From Apricaphanius iberus (Eukaryota > Chordata > Actinopteri > Cyprinodontiformes > Aphaniidae), in the NCBI GenBank assembly GCA_028564705.1, contig JAPXFQ010000166.1, positions 1,674,001 through 1,738,000 on the forward strand: DNA of 64,000 bases, read 5' to 3'. Within the stretch, counting starts at the first letter, position 1, and the number at the start of each line of letters is the position of its first letter. The position numbers and the translations under genes were made by a program. Below are positions 1 to 8,988 of this stretch, piece after piece. Below the pieces are notes generated by a model. That model ran no database searches. It had not been told where the DNA came from and saw only the letters and a program-made list of their open reading frames with translations.

Positions 1-401
1 TAATGGAGTGGCCAGCGCAGTCACCAGATTTGAACCCCGTTGAGCTGTTGTGGGAGCAGCTTGACCGTATGGTACGCAAGAAGTGCCCATCCAACCAATC
101 CAAATTGTGGGAGCTGCTTCTAGAAGCGTGGGGTGCAATTTCTCCAGATTACCTCAACAAATTAACAGCTAGAATGCCAAAGGTCTGCAATGCTGTAATT
201 GCTGCAAATGGAGGATTCTTTGATGAAAGCAAAGTTTGATGTAAAAACAATCTTATTTCAAATAAAAATCATTATTTCTAACCTTGTCAATGTCTTGACT
301 CTATTTTTTATTCATTTCACAACGTATGGTGGTGAATAAGTGTGACTTTTCATGGAAAACACAAAATTGTTCGGGTGACCCCAAACTTTTGAACGGTAGT
401 G
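1..401 (+). mobile_element. 3' end of a Tc1-like DNA transposon
   Basis: The left edge of the window cuts into a Tc1/mariner element. It holds the last part of the transposase frame, an AT-rich 3' untranslated stretch, and the right terminal inverted repeat, whose outer end reads (reverse complement) CACTACCGTTCAAAAGTTTG and stops at about 401 just before a TA-rich microsatellite. The other end lies outside the window, so integrity of the whole copy cannot be judged. Family assignment rests on the coding remnant and the fish-type Tc1 terminus. Confidence 0.85.
3..239 (+). CDS. Tc1-like transposase, C-terminal part (cut by window edge)
   Basis: This is the C-terminal ~78 residues of a Tc1-family DDE transposase, the enzyme that cuts and pastes its element at TA sites. 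The frame contains the hallmark segment WPAQSPDLNPVELLW, in which the final Glu is the third acidic residue of the catalytic triad. Downstream residues (AARMP-like helix ending FFDESKV, then TGA) match the normal C-terminus of the family. There is no internal stop in the visible part. The first codon seen is not a real start because the gene begins upstream of base 1. Nothing host-like is adjacent. Confidence 0.85.
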   Translation: MEWPAQSPDLNPVELLWEQLDRMVRKKCPSNQSKLWELLLEAWGAISPDYLNKLTARMPKVCNAVIAANGGFFDESKV

Positions 402-402
402 T

Positions 403-431
403 GTATATATACATATGTATATATATATATA
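403..431. repeat. TA-rich microsatellite
   Basis: Alternating TA/TG dinucleotides directly abut the end of the Tc1-like element, consistent with TA being the preferred target of that family. Confidence 0.8.
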
Positions 432-1390
432 CACATTTAATACATTTTTCCTAAAAAAATGTTTGTTGTCAAGGCCATGCTGCTGTCAAGAAAATGCTCA
501 GCAACTTACTGGTCTGTCAGGGATTCCAAGACAAACATGGATGCAGGCGGAGGAGGGGTCTCGGCAGGAAACTTTATTTTACTTATGTGGAAGCCCAGGT
601 TATGTCCTTCTTATAGCTGACAAAAATTTTTTAAATTAAAAAGCCGCACAAAGTTGCAAAAACAGGCTTTAGCTGTATGTAGCTTGCCCTTTTCCCCTTT
701 ATTTTGAACAACTGGTTCAAACCGGCTGCGGAAGTGGCAAGCTCAGGAAAATCATGCTCTATCAGCTGCCAACCTGTTCACAACAGACTCGTATTTGTCC
801 CTGCCGGTCGACAAGCGCTTCTGCTCACCTTTTGTTTATTAGGGGCCATGTTATTCCTCATGGGTAAGTAAATAACCTCATAAAATCATTCCACCATATT
901 TCTGTTACCAGAAGTTTTATACACTTCTTTAATTTATCCGTTGTCAGACACACACACACATTCAAAGATATAGTGTGTGCAGGGTTCACAGTTTAGTGTA
1001 GATGCTGATTTCCACATATTTTTTTATCTACTCTTCATATTTATTAAATATATTTTCTCTTCCTGGTTCTCTATATCATCTCTTTAGTCTGTTTAGATCC
1101 ACAATTATGATTGCATTTGTTAACTGCAGTGTTTTGAAAAATTGCCTTTATTTTCACAATTGACTGGATTGTCTTGTGTGTCTTGGTGTGACTTGCTGCC
1201 ACAATTGACACGGACCACTCTCTGCTTGCGGAAAAAATAGACCAGGTGCCAAAACGATCGCTTCCTGTACTGTTTTGTCAGAACACTGGCCTTGGAGGAA
1301 CACGATACTTCGCGTCTGGTGTGAACTACACCATAGGTTAACAAGGATGCTGAATTGAAGCCATCTTCATTCTGCGCCGCCACGGTCGGT
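432..1390. other. Non-coding, no recognisable feature
   Basis: AT-rich sequence with short open frames only, including a brief (CA)n run near 950. I see no gene, terminal repeats or tRNA-like structure here. Confidence 0.5.
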
Positions 1391-1670
1391 GGAGGAACAG
1401 AGAAAAAGACAGAAGGAGACTGGACAAAAGAGCTATCAATATTGTGAGTGAAGTGAACCGCTTGCTCTTGTATTGCTGTATTTAACATAAATAATAACCT
1501 ATTCTTGTGCGTTTTAAACTCATGAGATGTAGTAAATCACAGCTGTGGAAACTAAAGAGAGAAGACAAGATGCCAGGAGGTGACTGAAGAGAAAGAGGAG
1601 CAGAGAAGAAGACAGGAGGAGACTGGACAAACGAGAAGCAGGGAGGATGCCAGGGGAAACTGGACAGAAG
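1391..1670. repeat. Imperfect duplicated purine-rich segment
   Basis: A motif of the form GGAGACTGGACAAA preceded by AGA/CAG-rich sequence occurs near 1415 and again near 1620, with a further weak GGGGAAACTGGACAG copy at 1650. The spacing of about 205 bp and similar flanks suggest an imperfect local duplication, possibly inside a transposon. Coding potential is not credible because the translated similarity on the minus strand is just the shared repeat. Confidence 0.4.
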
Positions 1671-1889
1671 TAGAGCAATCAACAGGTGGTGAGAGTATGA
1701 GAATAGATACTATTTTGTAAATATGTTTTCTGTCATTGGTGTGGCTATGGCTATTAATGTTCAATGATATTATTTGCCAACTGTAATTGATTGATTAATT
1801 AAAAACAAAGTACTTGATATGCTGTGTTGTTTTTGTTGTTTAGTAGCATTGATATGCAGTTATTAGCCGTGTTAACTGTATTTTTTGCT

Positions 1890-1956
1890 CCCTCTTGAAA
1901 AGACCAGGACCCCCCATTGCCCCCACCAATTAAAAATTATCTGGAGCTGCCACTGG
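1890..1956 (-). mobile_element. Terminus of a probable hAT-like element
   Basis: Read on the minus strand, this begins CCAGTGGCAGCTCCAGATAA and continues into a G-rich run. That resembles the terminal repeat of a common fish hAT-like element. I could not find the matching opposite end upstream, so only the terminus is called. Confidence 0.35.
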
Positions 1957-2531
1957 TTATTAATTACTACGCAGTCTTAGTAGATCACCCGAAAATGAAG
2001 GACAACCCAGTCACAAATTTCTAGCACAACATGCAATTTTGAGGTCATTATTAGGAATCTTGATAAATCAGGCCCATAGTGTGAACATCATTTCCACTTA
2101 ATGTGAGTAACACACTTCATTGTTGGACAATGTTAGCATACAAAATAACTACAGTATATAAATGCTACAAAAATACTAGCATTACAGTTCATCCTATTCA
2201 TTTTAGCCTCAGCTACTTATTTAAAATGAAAACATAATGCCCTGAACACAACAGGGGACGTCAAACAAGCAGAAAACCAAGCGTTATCCTATAGATCACA
2301 GAGATATAGATCCTCCCTGGCATCAGTTTGCAGCCCTATCCATTCTATCAGCTGACACCATGGCTCTAATGCAGCACTGAAACACACTCTGCTCCTGTCT
2401 TGTTCCGCTCTTCATCAGCTTTTTCTTTGGCCATCACTTAAGCAAATTTTTGCACAGTTGGTGGCCCATTTCCGCCATAATTCATAATGAAACACACCTA
2501 CATAAACATACTGAAATTGCTAGCCCAGCTG
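1957..2531. other. Non-coding, no recognisable feature
   Basis: Ordinary AT-rich sequence between two repeat remnants. No supported gene or repeat. Confidence 0.5.
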
Positions 2532-2682
2532 GACTGTGGAAGGAAGTCGGAGTACCCTGAGGGAACCTACACATGCACAGTGAGAACATGCAAACTCCAT
2601 ACAGAAAGACCCCATGCCAGCATTCAAAACCAGGACCTTCTTGCTACAAGGCAAAAGTGCTACCACTCTGCAGCCAAATTTT
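2532..2682 (-). repeat. tRNA-headed SINE, partial, minus orientation
   Basis: The reverse complement carries the typical SINE body: a tRNA-like region with CTTGTAGCAAGAAGGTCCTG and a degenerate B box, followed by TTTCTGTATGGAGTTTGCAT and the GGTTCCCTCAGGGTACTCCG block. The same blocks recur at 23.6, 57.1 and 61.5 kb. The A-box side and the tail are eroded. Confidence 0.75.
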
Positions 2683-4297
2683 AAATCTACTTTAACTGGA
2701 ATTATTTTCATTAAGGCAGAGTGTGACATCAAACTAGTGGGAAGTCATGAAAATTAAATCAATAAAAGATTTAACCTCAGGATTCAGTAGAATTCCAATG
2801 CAAATTAGGTGTTATGTATAAACTAAAGCATATTAATGTGTAAACTCTAAATATTTAAAAACTGTCTGTGGTGTCCGCTGTGGTGGAAAAGTAAACCAAA
2901 AGTAAGTCTGCAATCTTGTAGGTAGGGTGCAAAAGAACAAAAGGACAAATTTGAATGTCACTGTGTCTTCAAGAGCCGCAACCCCCTTCTAGACAAACAC
3001 CTTTCTTCTCCGAAGTATTAACGTTTTTTTCTCATCTAGTGGGCTGTTTACACAACAACTTTTTTCAGCAAAACTGAGGTTTTTGAGAAAAGTGGTATTT
3101 ATATACTGGTCCTTCAGACACTTTGATTCTTGCTGTATATTTCACAAGCTTTAAAAAGAGGACCTATGAAAATAATTCGTTTCACATTACACCCGGGTTA
3201 CTGTGATGTTTTTTTCATCACATGGTACAATATGTGTTGTAAATTTGCTGTTTTCCATTATAGATAGTACTGCATTACTGATGCTACATTATTTCTGAGA
3301 AGGTATTATAAGACTCAGACTAAAGGCAAATTTTCTTCGACCAATGCAAACCAAAGGTAATATTAGTAAGTTATTTTTATATTTCTTTCAGGTTGCTCTG
3401 TATTGCAGATTCTCAGCTATTCATGAATTCCCTTATAACAAAAATATGTATATATATATATATATACTGCAATAATGCTAAGCAATAATGTTATGAAACA
3501 GCTGTTTTGGGAACACTGAAAGACTGAGCTAATGCAACACAAGGGCAACAATGAGCCTTTGGAGTCAAAGCTGATTTTCTGCTCCATGATGATAATTGGT
3601 AATTATGAGTTAACCAGGTTAAATGGGCTTGACGCCACACTCTTGTGCTAATCACTGATGGGAATGTGCACACTGCATATTTTGAACAGTAACTGTGGTG
3701 CAGTTCAGTATTTAGGTTTTACGTTTAAAATGTTTGTACAGTTTTCGTTCACTCCTTCATGTTACTATTAGTTCACATTATAATCCGTCTACAGGTCTGA
3801 ATATTCTGATAAAGGAGAATAGCCTAGTGTAATCTTTTTATATGTAACATTTTTCTGCCACTCTGGAAATTAATCATGTTTTTGTAATCAATGTCAGGTT
3901 GGTTTGAATAAACAATATCTGTTTTGTCCTGTGCTCAGTATTTTGCCGTGGTATTTAACATTCAGGGACAAATCTATACTAAAAGGGAAAATACCTCTGA
4001 TAAAACTGCTTATTTCCACATTAATGAAGCAGACAAAACCAGGTGATATTAAATGGTAATGACTTCATACTCAAATAAATGTGTTTACAATGGCAAAAAC
4101 ATCATTAAGTATGCAGTCTGGCACTAAAATAAAAAATCCAGGATTTGTCATGAAAAACATCTTTATAATAAAGATTTCATTAAGGTCCAGGCATAATGTG
4201 TTTAGAGGCAAGTGGTGAAGGATGTGTTTTGACTACAACATAAAATTTGTATGCAGGCAGTGAAAATAACGTTGTGAGTCATAAGAGAGTGACTTAA
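2683..4297. other. Non-coding; TA microsatellite at 3446-3466
   Basis: No gene or transposon termini recognised. Contains a short (TA)n tract near 3446-3466 and AT-rich single-copy-looking sequence. Confidence 0.5.
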
Positions 4298-5090
4298 GCC
4301 TGGTTCACACAACAAGATTTTAAAATTGTCACAAGTGCGTCAGACTGCCCGCACACTGAAATAAAAAAAATCATGGATATTCCTGTTTTGGGCCTACAGT
4401 GAGTGATATGGTCACACACAAATTGATTTTTACTCACAAACATTCCAAGCTCACACAGGAAATTTCACAAAACATTGTGATATAAAACGTGACTAAAGTC
4501 AAAGTAGTAAATAAAAATGAATGCTGACGATGAGGCCATAGAAATAGTTTGTGGATTACTTTTAACAAAGAAAAATAAAAAAAATCCTGACAATGGATAA
4601 AAGAGGGGACACAGCACGAGCATGGGCTCTACGTCCTATACAAAGATATGAAGGTGAATTATTAATAATTTCTTTTCACTAAGAAAATGTAATTGCAACT
4701 TTACTCTAATCTGTTTCTATGCATCTGTGGTCAAGTGAGCCGACAGTTGGAAATAATTGATGCTTCAAAGCTGTATCGACACCTGTCAGCTCGCTTTCTG
4801 ATTGGCTACAACTCACTTTCAACAGACGGCATGTTCCTTTGTCCTTGGAACATAACACACACCACACACTGTGATATCGGGCTAAGACAATCCAACATGT
4901 TGAATATATGCGATTTGTGATTGAAACAGTCCTGACACTGTTCAGAGCAGACCAGAGCGCCGTGAACACACCAGACATGGCAGGAATATATGTTGGGGTT
5001 GTCTTAAGAACCACTCTGATGATCGGGGCGAGTCGGAAGGGAAGAATCGGGACAAAATTGGGCTAAAAATCTTGACATATGAACCTGGCC
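4298..5090 (+). mobile_element. PIF/Harbinger-like element, internally deleted
   Basis: The ends form terminal inverted repeats: left GCCTGGTTCACACAACAAGA, right (reverse complement) GGCCAGGTTCATATGTCAAG. They are flanked by TAA at 4295-4297 and TAA at 5091-5093, the 3-bp TWA-type duplication of PIF/Harbinger transposons. Only 793 bp remain and just the beginning of a nuclease-like frame survives, so this copy is non-autonomous. Confidence 0.65.
4517..4690 (+). pseudogene. Harbinger nuclease N-terminal remnant
   Basis: From an ATG at 4517 the frame reads MNADDEAIEIVCGLLL, then a Lys/Asn-rich stretch and a stop (TAA) at 4598. The same frame beyond the stop continues with TARAWALRPIQRYEGE. This layout (acidic start, hydrophobic helix, basic run, then W-LRPI..R) resembles the first exon of fish PIF/Harbinger nucleases, which carry a DDE catalytic domain further downstream. 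The catalytic part is absent. Assignment relies on the flanking terminal repeats plus this short similarity, so it is moderate. Confidence 0.45.
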
Positions 5091-5373
5091 TAAACAGAAA
5101 ATCAATTAGAGACTCATATTAGGTAGGGGCTTTTTGCTAAATCTATGTCACAGTTCAAACTAGCTGTTAAACAGTATAAAGTAAAATTTTTGAGTTTACA
5201 TAATTGATACAGGATGATATAGGATGTTGTTTTTATGCATGAGTTTTAATACATTTTTTTTTTTAGAAAAAAATAGGCTTTCCCTGCTTCAAAATGTTTT
5301 TCAACTGCATTATTGCCATGATGTGTTGAACTTTGAGTTTAGTTTCTTATCTTCACTATTTTGTTCAATAAGG

Positions 5374-5632
5374 TGTCATTAATTTCTGTGATCCCAATCC
5401 CTCAGTCACTCTGTATCCTCTCGTGGGACACCTGTTTTCCACATGCTTATTTGCTCACCTGTGTTGCATCCAACAATCAAGGTCCCAGTATAAGAACTCC
5501 TCTGTTTCAGTGCCATATTGTCAGATGCCATTGTTGTCCAATTTAGTTTCCTGTTCTTTTTTGTGGGATTAAATCGTCCGTTTTACTATCATCCTGACTT
5601 TTAAACTTCACATTTGAGTCCACCACAAACAT
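5374..5632 (+). mobile_element. Decayed solo LTR (Ty3/Gypsy-like)
   Basis: Starts TGTCATT, as do the clearer LTRs at 7.8 and 24.8 kb. It contains a TATA-like CAGTATAAGAACTCC near 5493 and ends in a TTTGAGTCCACCACAAACA block typical of fish Gypsy LTR 3' ends. I found no convincing target duplication (TAAGG left, TAAAA right), so boundaries are tentative and the copy is old. Confidence 0.35.
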
Positions 5633-6676
5633 AAAATGCACGCACAAATACATACACGAATAAGACAATTATTCAGTTCAGTTCAAATTTACTACATGAT
5701 AGTTGTCCAAAGGGCTGCACAAATTAATCAAAAGAAGACATAAAAACTATAAAAACAAATAATAAATGAATAAAATAAAACACAAGTCTAGTAAGACTTC
5801 TGTTCACCACCTATGCTTAAACAATCAAGCTCAAAATATGCTTTTAGATTTTTCTTAACCACAGAGAGTTAACAAATGAAGCTATTTGTATATGAAAGGT
5901 ATAAAGAGGATTTTATCACTGATGATATTCTTAAATGCTGCTTTTGAATCCCACTACCAAATACATTAGGAGGTTAAATATAAATGTGTATAATCTGACA
6001 TTAAAAGTACAAATAATTATGAGTTCAGTTGAATGTTATTAATTGGAGGTCCAAATGCTTTTTAAAACTTTTATTTTATTTTACTTTTCTTGCTTTCACT
6101 TTGTGATACAATAACCTGTAGAGAAACAAAAACACATTTCCTGAAAACAAATATGAAGTGGCAATTTGGAGTGCTGTAAAATGCAACTTTCCAGTTTTCA
6201 AACAACATTGTTACTGTGGTGATTGCATTCAGGCTCTTGCCCTGGATCTAGATAAACTTCTTTCTCATCTGCCTGTTTTAGCTAATTCTAAATGTTTACC
6301 ACTAGATAACTGCACCCTTCTTCTCCACCTACTGTATCACGGTTCCATGATCTGTCCTGGCTCAACTCTATTTCTGCAGCTGACTGAAACCTCCTCTGCT
6401 TCCACAATGAGTTCAGTCCTTTCTCTTCTTGATGGCTTGCAATGAGCCTATGACAGCATTTCCAATTAATATTTCCCACTTTCATTGATCTAATGTTACA
6501 TTTGTAGGAGTTAAAATTAGTCGTAAAAAGAAGCCGAAAATATTTAAGAGTTTGTGTTTCCCTGATGGGGTTTCTGCATTGATTAGTGAAAGAAAATAAA
6601 TTGTGAAAAAAAAAAAAAAAATTAAAAACTGCTCTGTAAAGTTGGCTATGTTGCCTTACCCTGGATAAGCTTACCA
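5633..6676. other. Non-coding; dispersed repeat debris
   Basis: Around 5670-5800 there is an A-rich stretch resembling the tail of dispersed fish repeats (TTCAGTTCAAATTTACTACA...). A 95-codon frame at 6158-6445 has no recognisable similarity, and I do not treat it as a gene. A poly-A run lies near 6605. Confidence 0.45.
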
Positions 6677-7083
6677 GTAACTGCGTTTACATGCAGCCAA
6701 TAACTCGTTCAAAACCGGAATATTAGCAATGTAAAGCCATGTAGACACTGGCAAAAACCTGAATATGCTCATGTTGGGGTTATTAAAAACCTGAAGATGA
6801 TCCCTGGTGTACCCATTTTATAACCTGGATAGTTAGTATGTGTATCGGCATATCCCCATAAAAAGGAACATTGATTCTTGTTCGCATATTCTATTCGCAA
6901 GGAATCTTGGTCTTTTGAGTAGAGGAAGTTCTTGTGCGCCCTCTGGCATACAAATTACATGTATACAGAAATAACTCTCTCTGCTCACGCATGTAAAAGG
7001 GTTATTGTGAATGTTTCAGAAACCCAAATAGTGACCTTAACCCGACCATAACTCGAACATTGGCTGCATGTAAACGTGACTCG
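6677..7083. mobile_element. MITE with TGCGTTTACATGCAGCCAAT-type ends
   Basis: Left end AGTAACTGCGTTTACATGCA and right end (reverse complement) AGTCACGTTTACATGCAGCC form long imperfect inverted repeats that extend through CCAAT..CTCG. The ~400-bp interior has no coding sequence. The superfamily is uncertain because no clean target duplication could be read. Confidence 0.6.
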
Positions 7084-7826
7084 TCATGCCCCTTAAGATG
7101 CTTATTGTTTTACAACGTCTTAGTGGATGCAAGTAATTCACAGTAATTTTCTACCATTGATTTGTGATATCTTTAAAATTCTGTCAGCTCTTTTCGTCTT
7201 CTTTTACTCTAGGGTTTATTTTTGCAATCTTATTTGTGATCTCCTGCAATTTCAAGTTTGCAGAATGTAGTGGCTCTGTGAATTGATTTTCCTGGTCTAA
7301 AAATAACCTCCATTTTATTGATTTCTGTTAAACAGTTTTATTGGCAACAAGCTCCTGTTTCTCTCGGTGTTAATTTTTTCAGTCTGAAATTCCTCAAAGC
7401 AGTTCATGTATAAGTATAAAAAAATGGCTCTGCCTTAAATTTTTCTGTGAAAATTCAGGCGAATATATTCTTCTTCTTTACTAACCTGGGTAATAACTGA
7501 CACTTTAACATAGATAGATTAAAACTAAGCCAATTGTAAGCAACTTTTACTCGTGATAATAATTCGTTGGAATTATATTTCTTTACTAATGTCTAGGATA
7601 TAGAAAAATACCTTTAACCTTCAGTTGACAAGGCAGAAAAAAACTGCGCCCCGGGTTTACATTTTTTTTTAATTATGGTTGTGCAAAACACGTCTTGGTA
7701 GTTGGCTTGATTCAAATTATCAGTACTAAAGGTTTTAGTTGGCATTTGTGTGTAGCTCTTTAACACAGCCACTGAACTAACGGTAAATACAACAAACTGA
7801 ATAAGCTGTAGCCAGTTCTCTGTGTT
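7084..7826. other. Non-coding, no recognisable feature
   Basis: AT-rich sequence without supported genes, termini or tandem repeats. Confidence 0.5.
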
Positions 7827-8122
7827 TGTCAGAGCCATCAGTACTCCATCCTGCTCACTCCTGTGTGTTTGTCTGCACCTGTCTCCAATCTATCATACCT
7901 GACCCTCCTTCCCTTCTTAGTATTTAAACCCTTCACCTTCTGTCACTTCTCTTTGGATCATTAACATCTCTCCATGCTGTGTCTCAGCTTGCTCGTTTGT
8001 GTCAGCCTCGAATTCTGTCTCATTGTTCATGTCCTCATCATCCTTCAGTAAAGAGCCTTGAACTTTTTCCACGTCCTTATTTGGATCCTTGCTGCATCCA
8101 GAGATGCACACACACCTGACAG
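7827..8122 (+). mobile_element. Solo LTR of a Ty3/Gypsy-like (self-primed type) retrotransposon
   Basis: A 296-bp unit starting TGTCAG and ending CCTGACA (TGTCA...TGACA ends) is flanked by perfect 5-bp copies of GTGTT at 7822-7826 and 8123-8127, the signature of LTR integration followed by LTR-LTR recombination. Inside are a TATA-like ATTTAAACCC near 7922, a TGGATCATT motif at 7954-7962 equivalent to the putative self-primer of the LTRs at 24.8 and 50.7 kb, and a CAGTAAAGAG polyadenylation-like region. No internal coding region remains. Confidence 0.8.
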
Positions 8123-8338
8123 TGTTCTTGTAGAAACCCTGTCTTTGCGGTAGATTAATGGGCTTAATTTTGTAATGTGCTAAGTCTGCATGGCTCTAAC
8201 TACCAACCGATAGAGAAACAGAGAAAACCTACAAACACAAATAACTGCTTTTATAAAAACGTCTAAGCAGAAAGGAGTAACATAATTTCTTGATCATCTC
8301 CCTGGCGTAATTAAAAAGCAACAAGAATAACACCAAGC
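8123..8338. other. Non-coding
   Basis: Short spacer between the solo LTR and a TA microsatellite. Nothing recognised. Confidence 0.5.
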
Positions 8339-8361
8339 TATATATATATATATATATATTA
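8339..8361. repeat. TA microsatellite
   Basis: A (TA)n run in which the adjacent MITE has inserted. Confidence 0.8.
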
Positions 8362-8789
8362 CAGTACAGACCAAATGGTAAATGGACTCAACTTATATAG
8401 CCCTTTTCTAGTCATACTGACCATTCAAAGCGCTTTACATTGAAGCCAAATTCACCCATTCATACACCGATAGCAAACATGGCTCGGTAGGACGATGTAG
8501 AATTTTTGGCGTTAGGTTAGGTGCCTTGCCCAGGGGCACATCGACATGTGACCGGAGGAAGCTGGAATTGTACCTATGACCCTCCGATTGCAAGCTAATT
8601 ACTCTACCACTGAGCCACAGATGGCAAAAGTTTGGAGACACACTTCATTCAATGGGTTTTCTTTATTTTCATGATTACATAAGTATTATTTCATAGTTTT
8701 GACGCCTTCAATGAGAATCTACGATGTAAATAGTCATGAAAATAAAGAAAACGAATGAGAAGCTTTGTCCAAACTTTTGGCCTGTACTG
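8362..8789. mobile_element. Tc1/mariner-type MITE interrupted by a SINE
   Basis: Left end CAGTACAGACCAAA(..)AAAAGTTTGG and right end (reverse complement) CAGTACAGGCCAAAAGTTTG form matching terminal repeats, flanked by TA at 8360-8361 and 8790-8791. The left repeat is split by a SINE at about 8374-8628. The interior palindromic TTTCTTTATTTTCATGA arms have no coding capacity. The copy sits inside a TA microsatellite, as expected for TA-targeting transposons. Confidence 0.75.
8374..8628 (-). repeat. tRNA-derived SINE, minus orientation, nested in MITE
   Basis: The minus strand starts with a tRNA-like head: TGTGGCTCAGTGGTAGAG (A box) and a degenerate B box about 30 nt later. The body contains GCCCCTGGGCAAGGCAC, and the 3' part reads AAAGCGCTTTGAATGGTCAG and ends GAGTCCATTTACC. 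A second, more diverged copy lies at 28.4 kb. Insertion interrupts the AAAAGTTTGG terminal repeat of the host MITE, so the SINE is younger than the MITE. Confidence 0.75.
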
Positions 8790-8792
8790 TAC

Positions 8793-8818
8793 GTATATAT
8801 ATATATATATATATATAT
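8793..8818. repeat. TA microsatellite
   Basis: Short (TA)n run between the MITE and the SINE-tail repeat. Confidence 0.8.
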
Positions 8819-8939
8819 GCAACAGACTGGCGTCCTGTTCAGGGTGTACCCTGCCTAACGCCTGATAATTGCTGGGATAGGCTCCAGCTGCCCCGTGACC
8901 CTGAATTGGATAAGCGGTTAAGAAGATGGATGGATGGAT

Positions 8940-8944
<5 letters not shown>
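8819..8944 (+). repeat. 5'-truncated SINE tail with (GGAT)n
   Basis: Carries the conserved 3' block CAGGGTGTACCCTGCCTAAC, then GGATAGGCTCCAGCTGCCC, CTGAATTGGATAAGCGGTTA and a (GGAT)n tail. The tRNA-like head is missing. The same tail appears at 28.9, 39.0, 57.4, 61.5 and 62.3 kb. Confidence 0.8.

Positions 8945-8984
<40 letters not shown>
8945..8984. repeat. TA microsatellite
   Basis: A (TA)n run immediately after the (GGAT)n tail. Apparent TyrIle-repeat frames on both strands here are microsatellite artefacts. Confidence 0.85.

Positions 8985-8988
<4 letters not shown>

Noticed and set aside
6158..6445. 95-codon frame as a gene
   Set aside because: No recognisable domain, no neighbouring exon structure, and of a length expected by chance.
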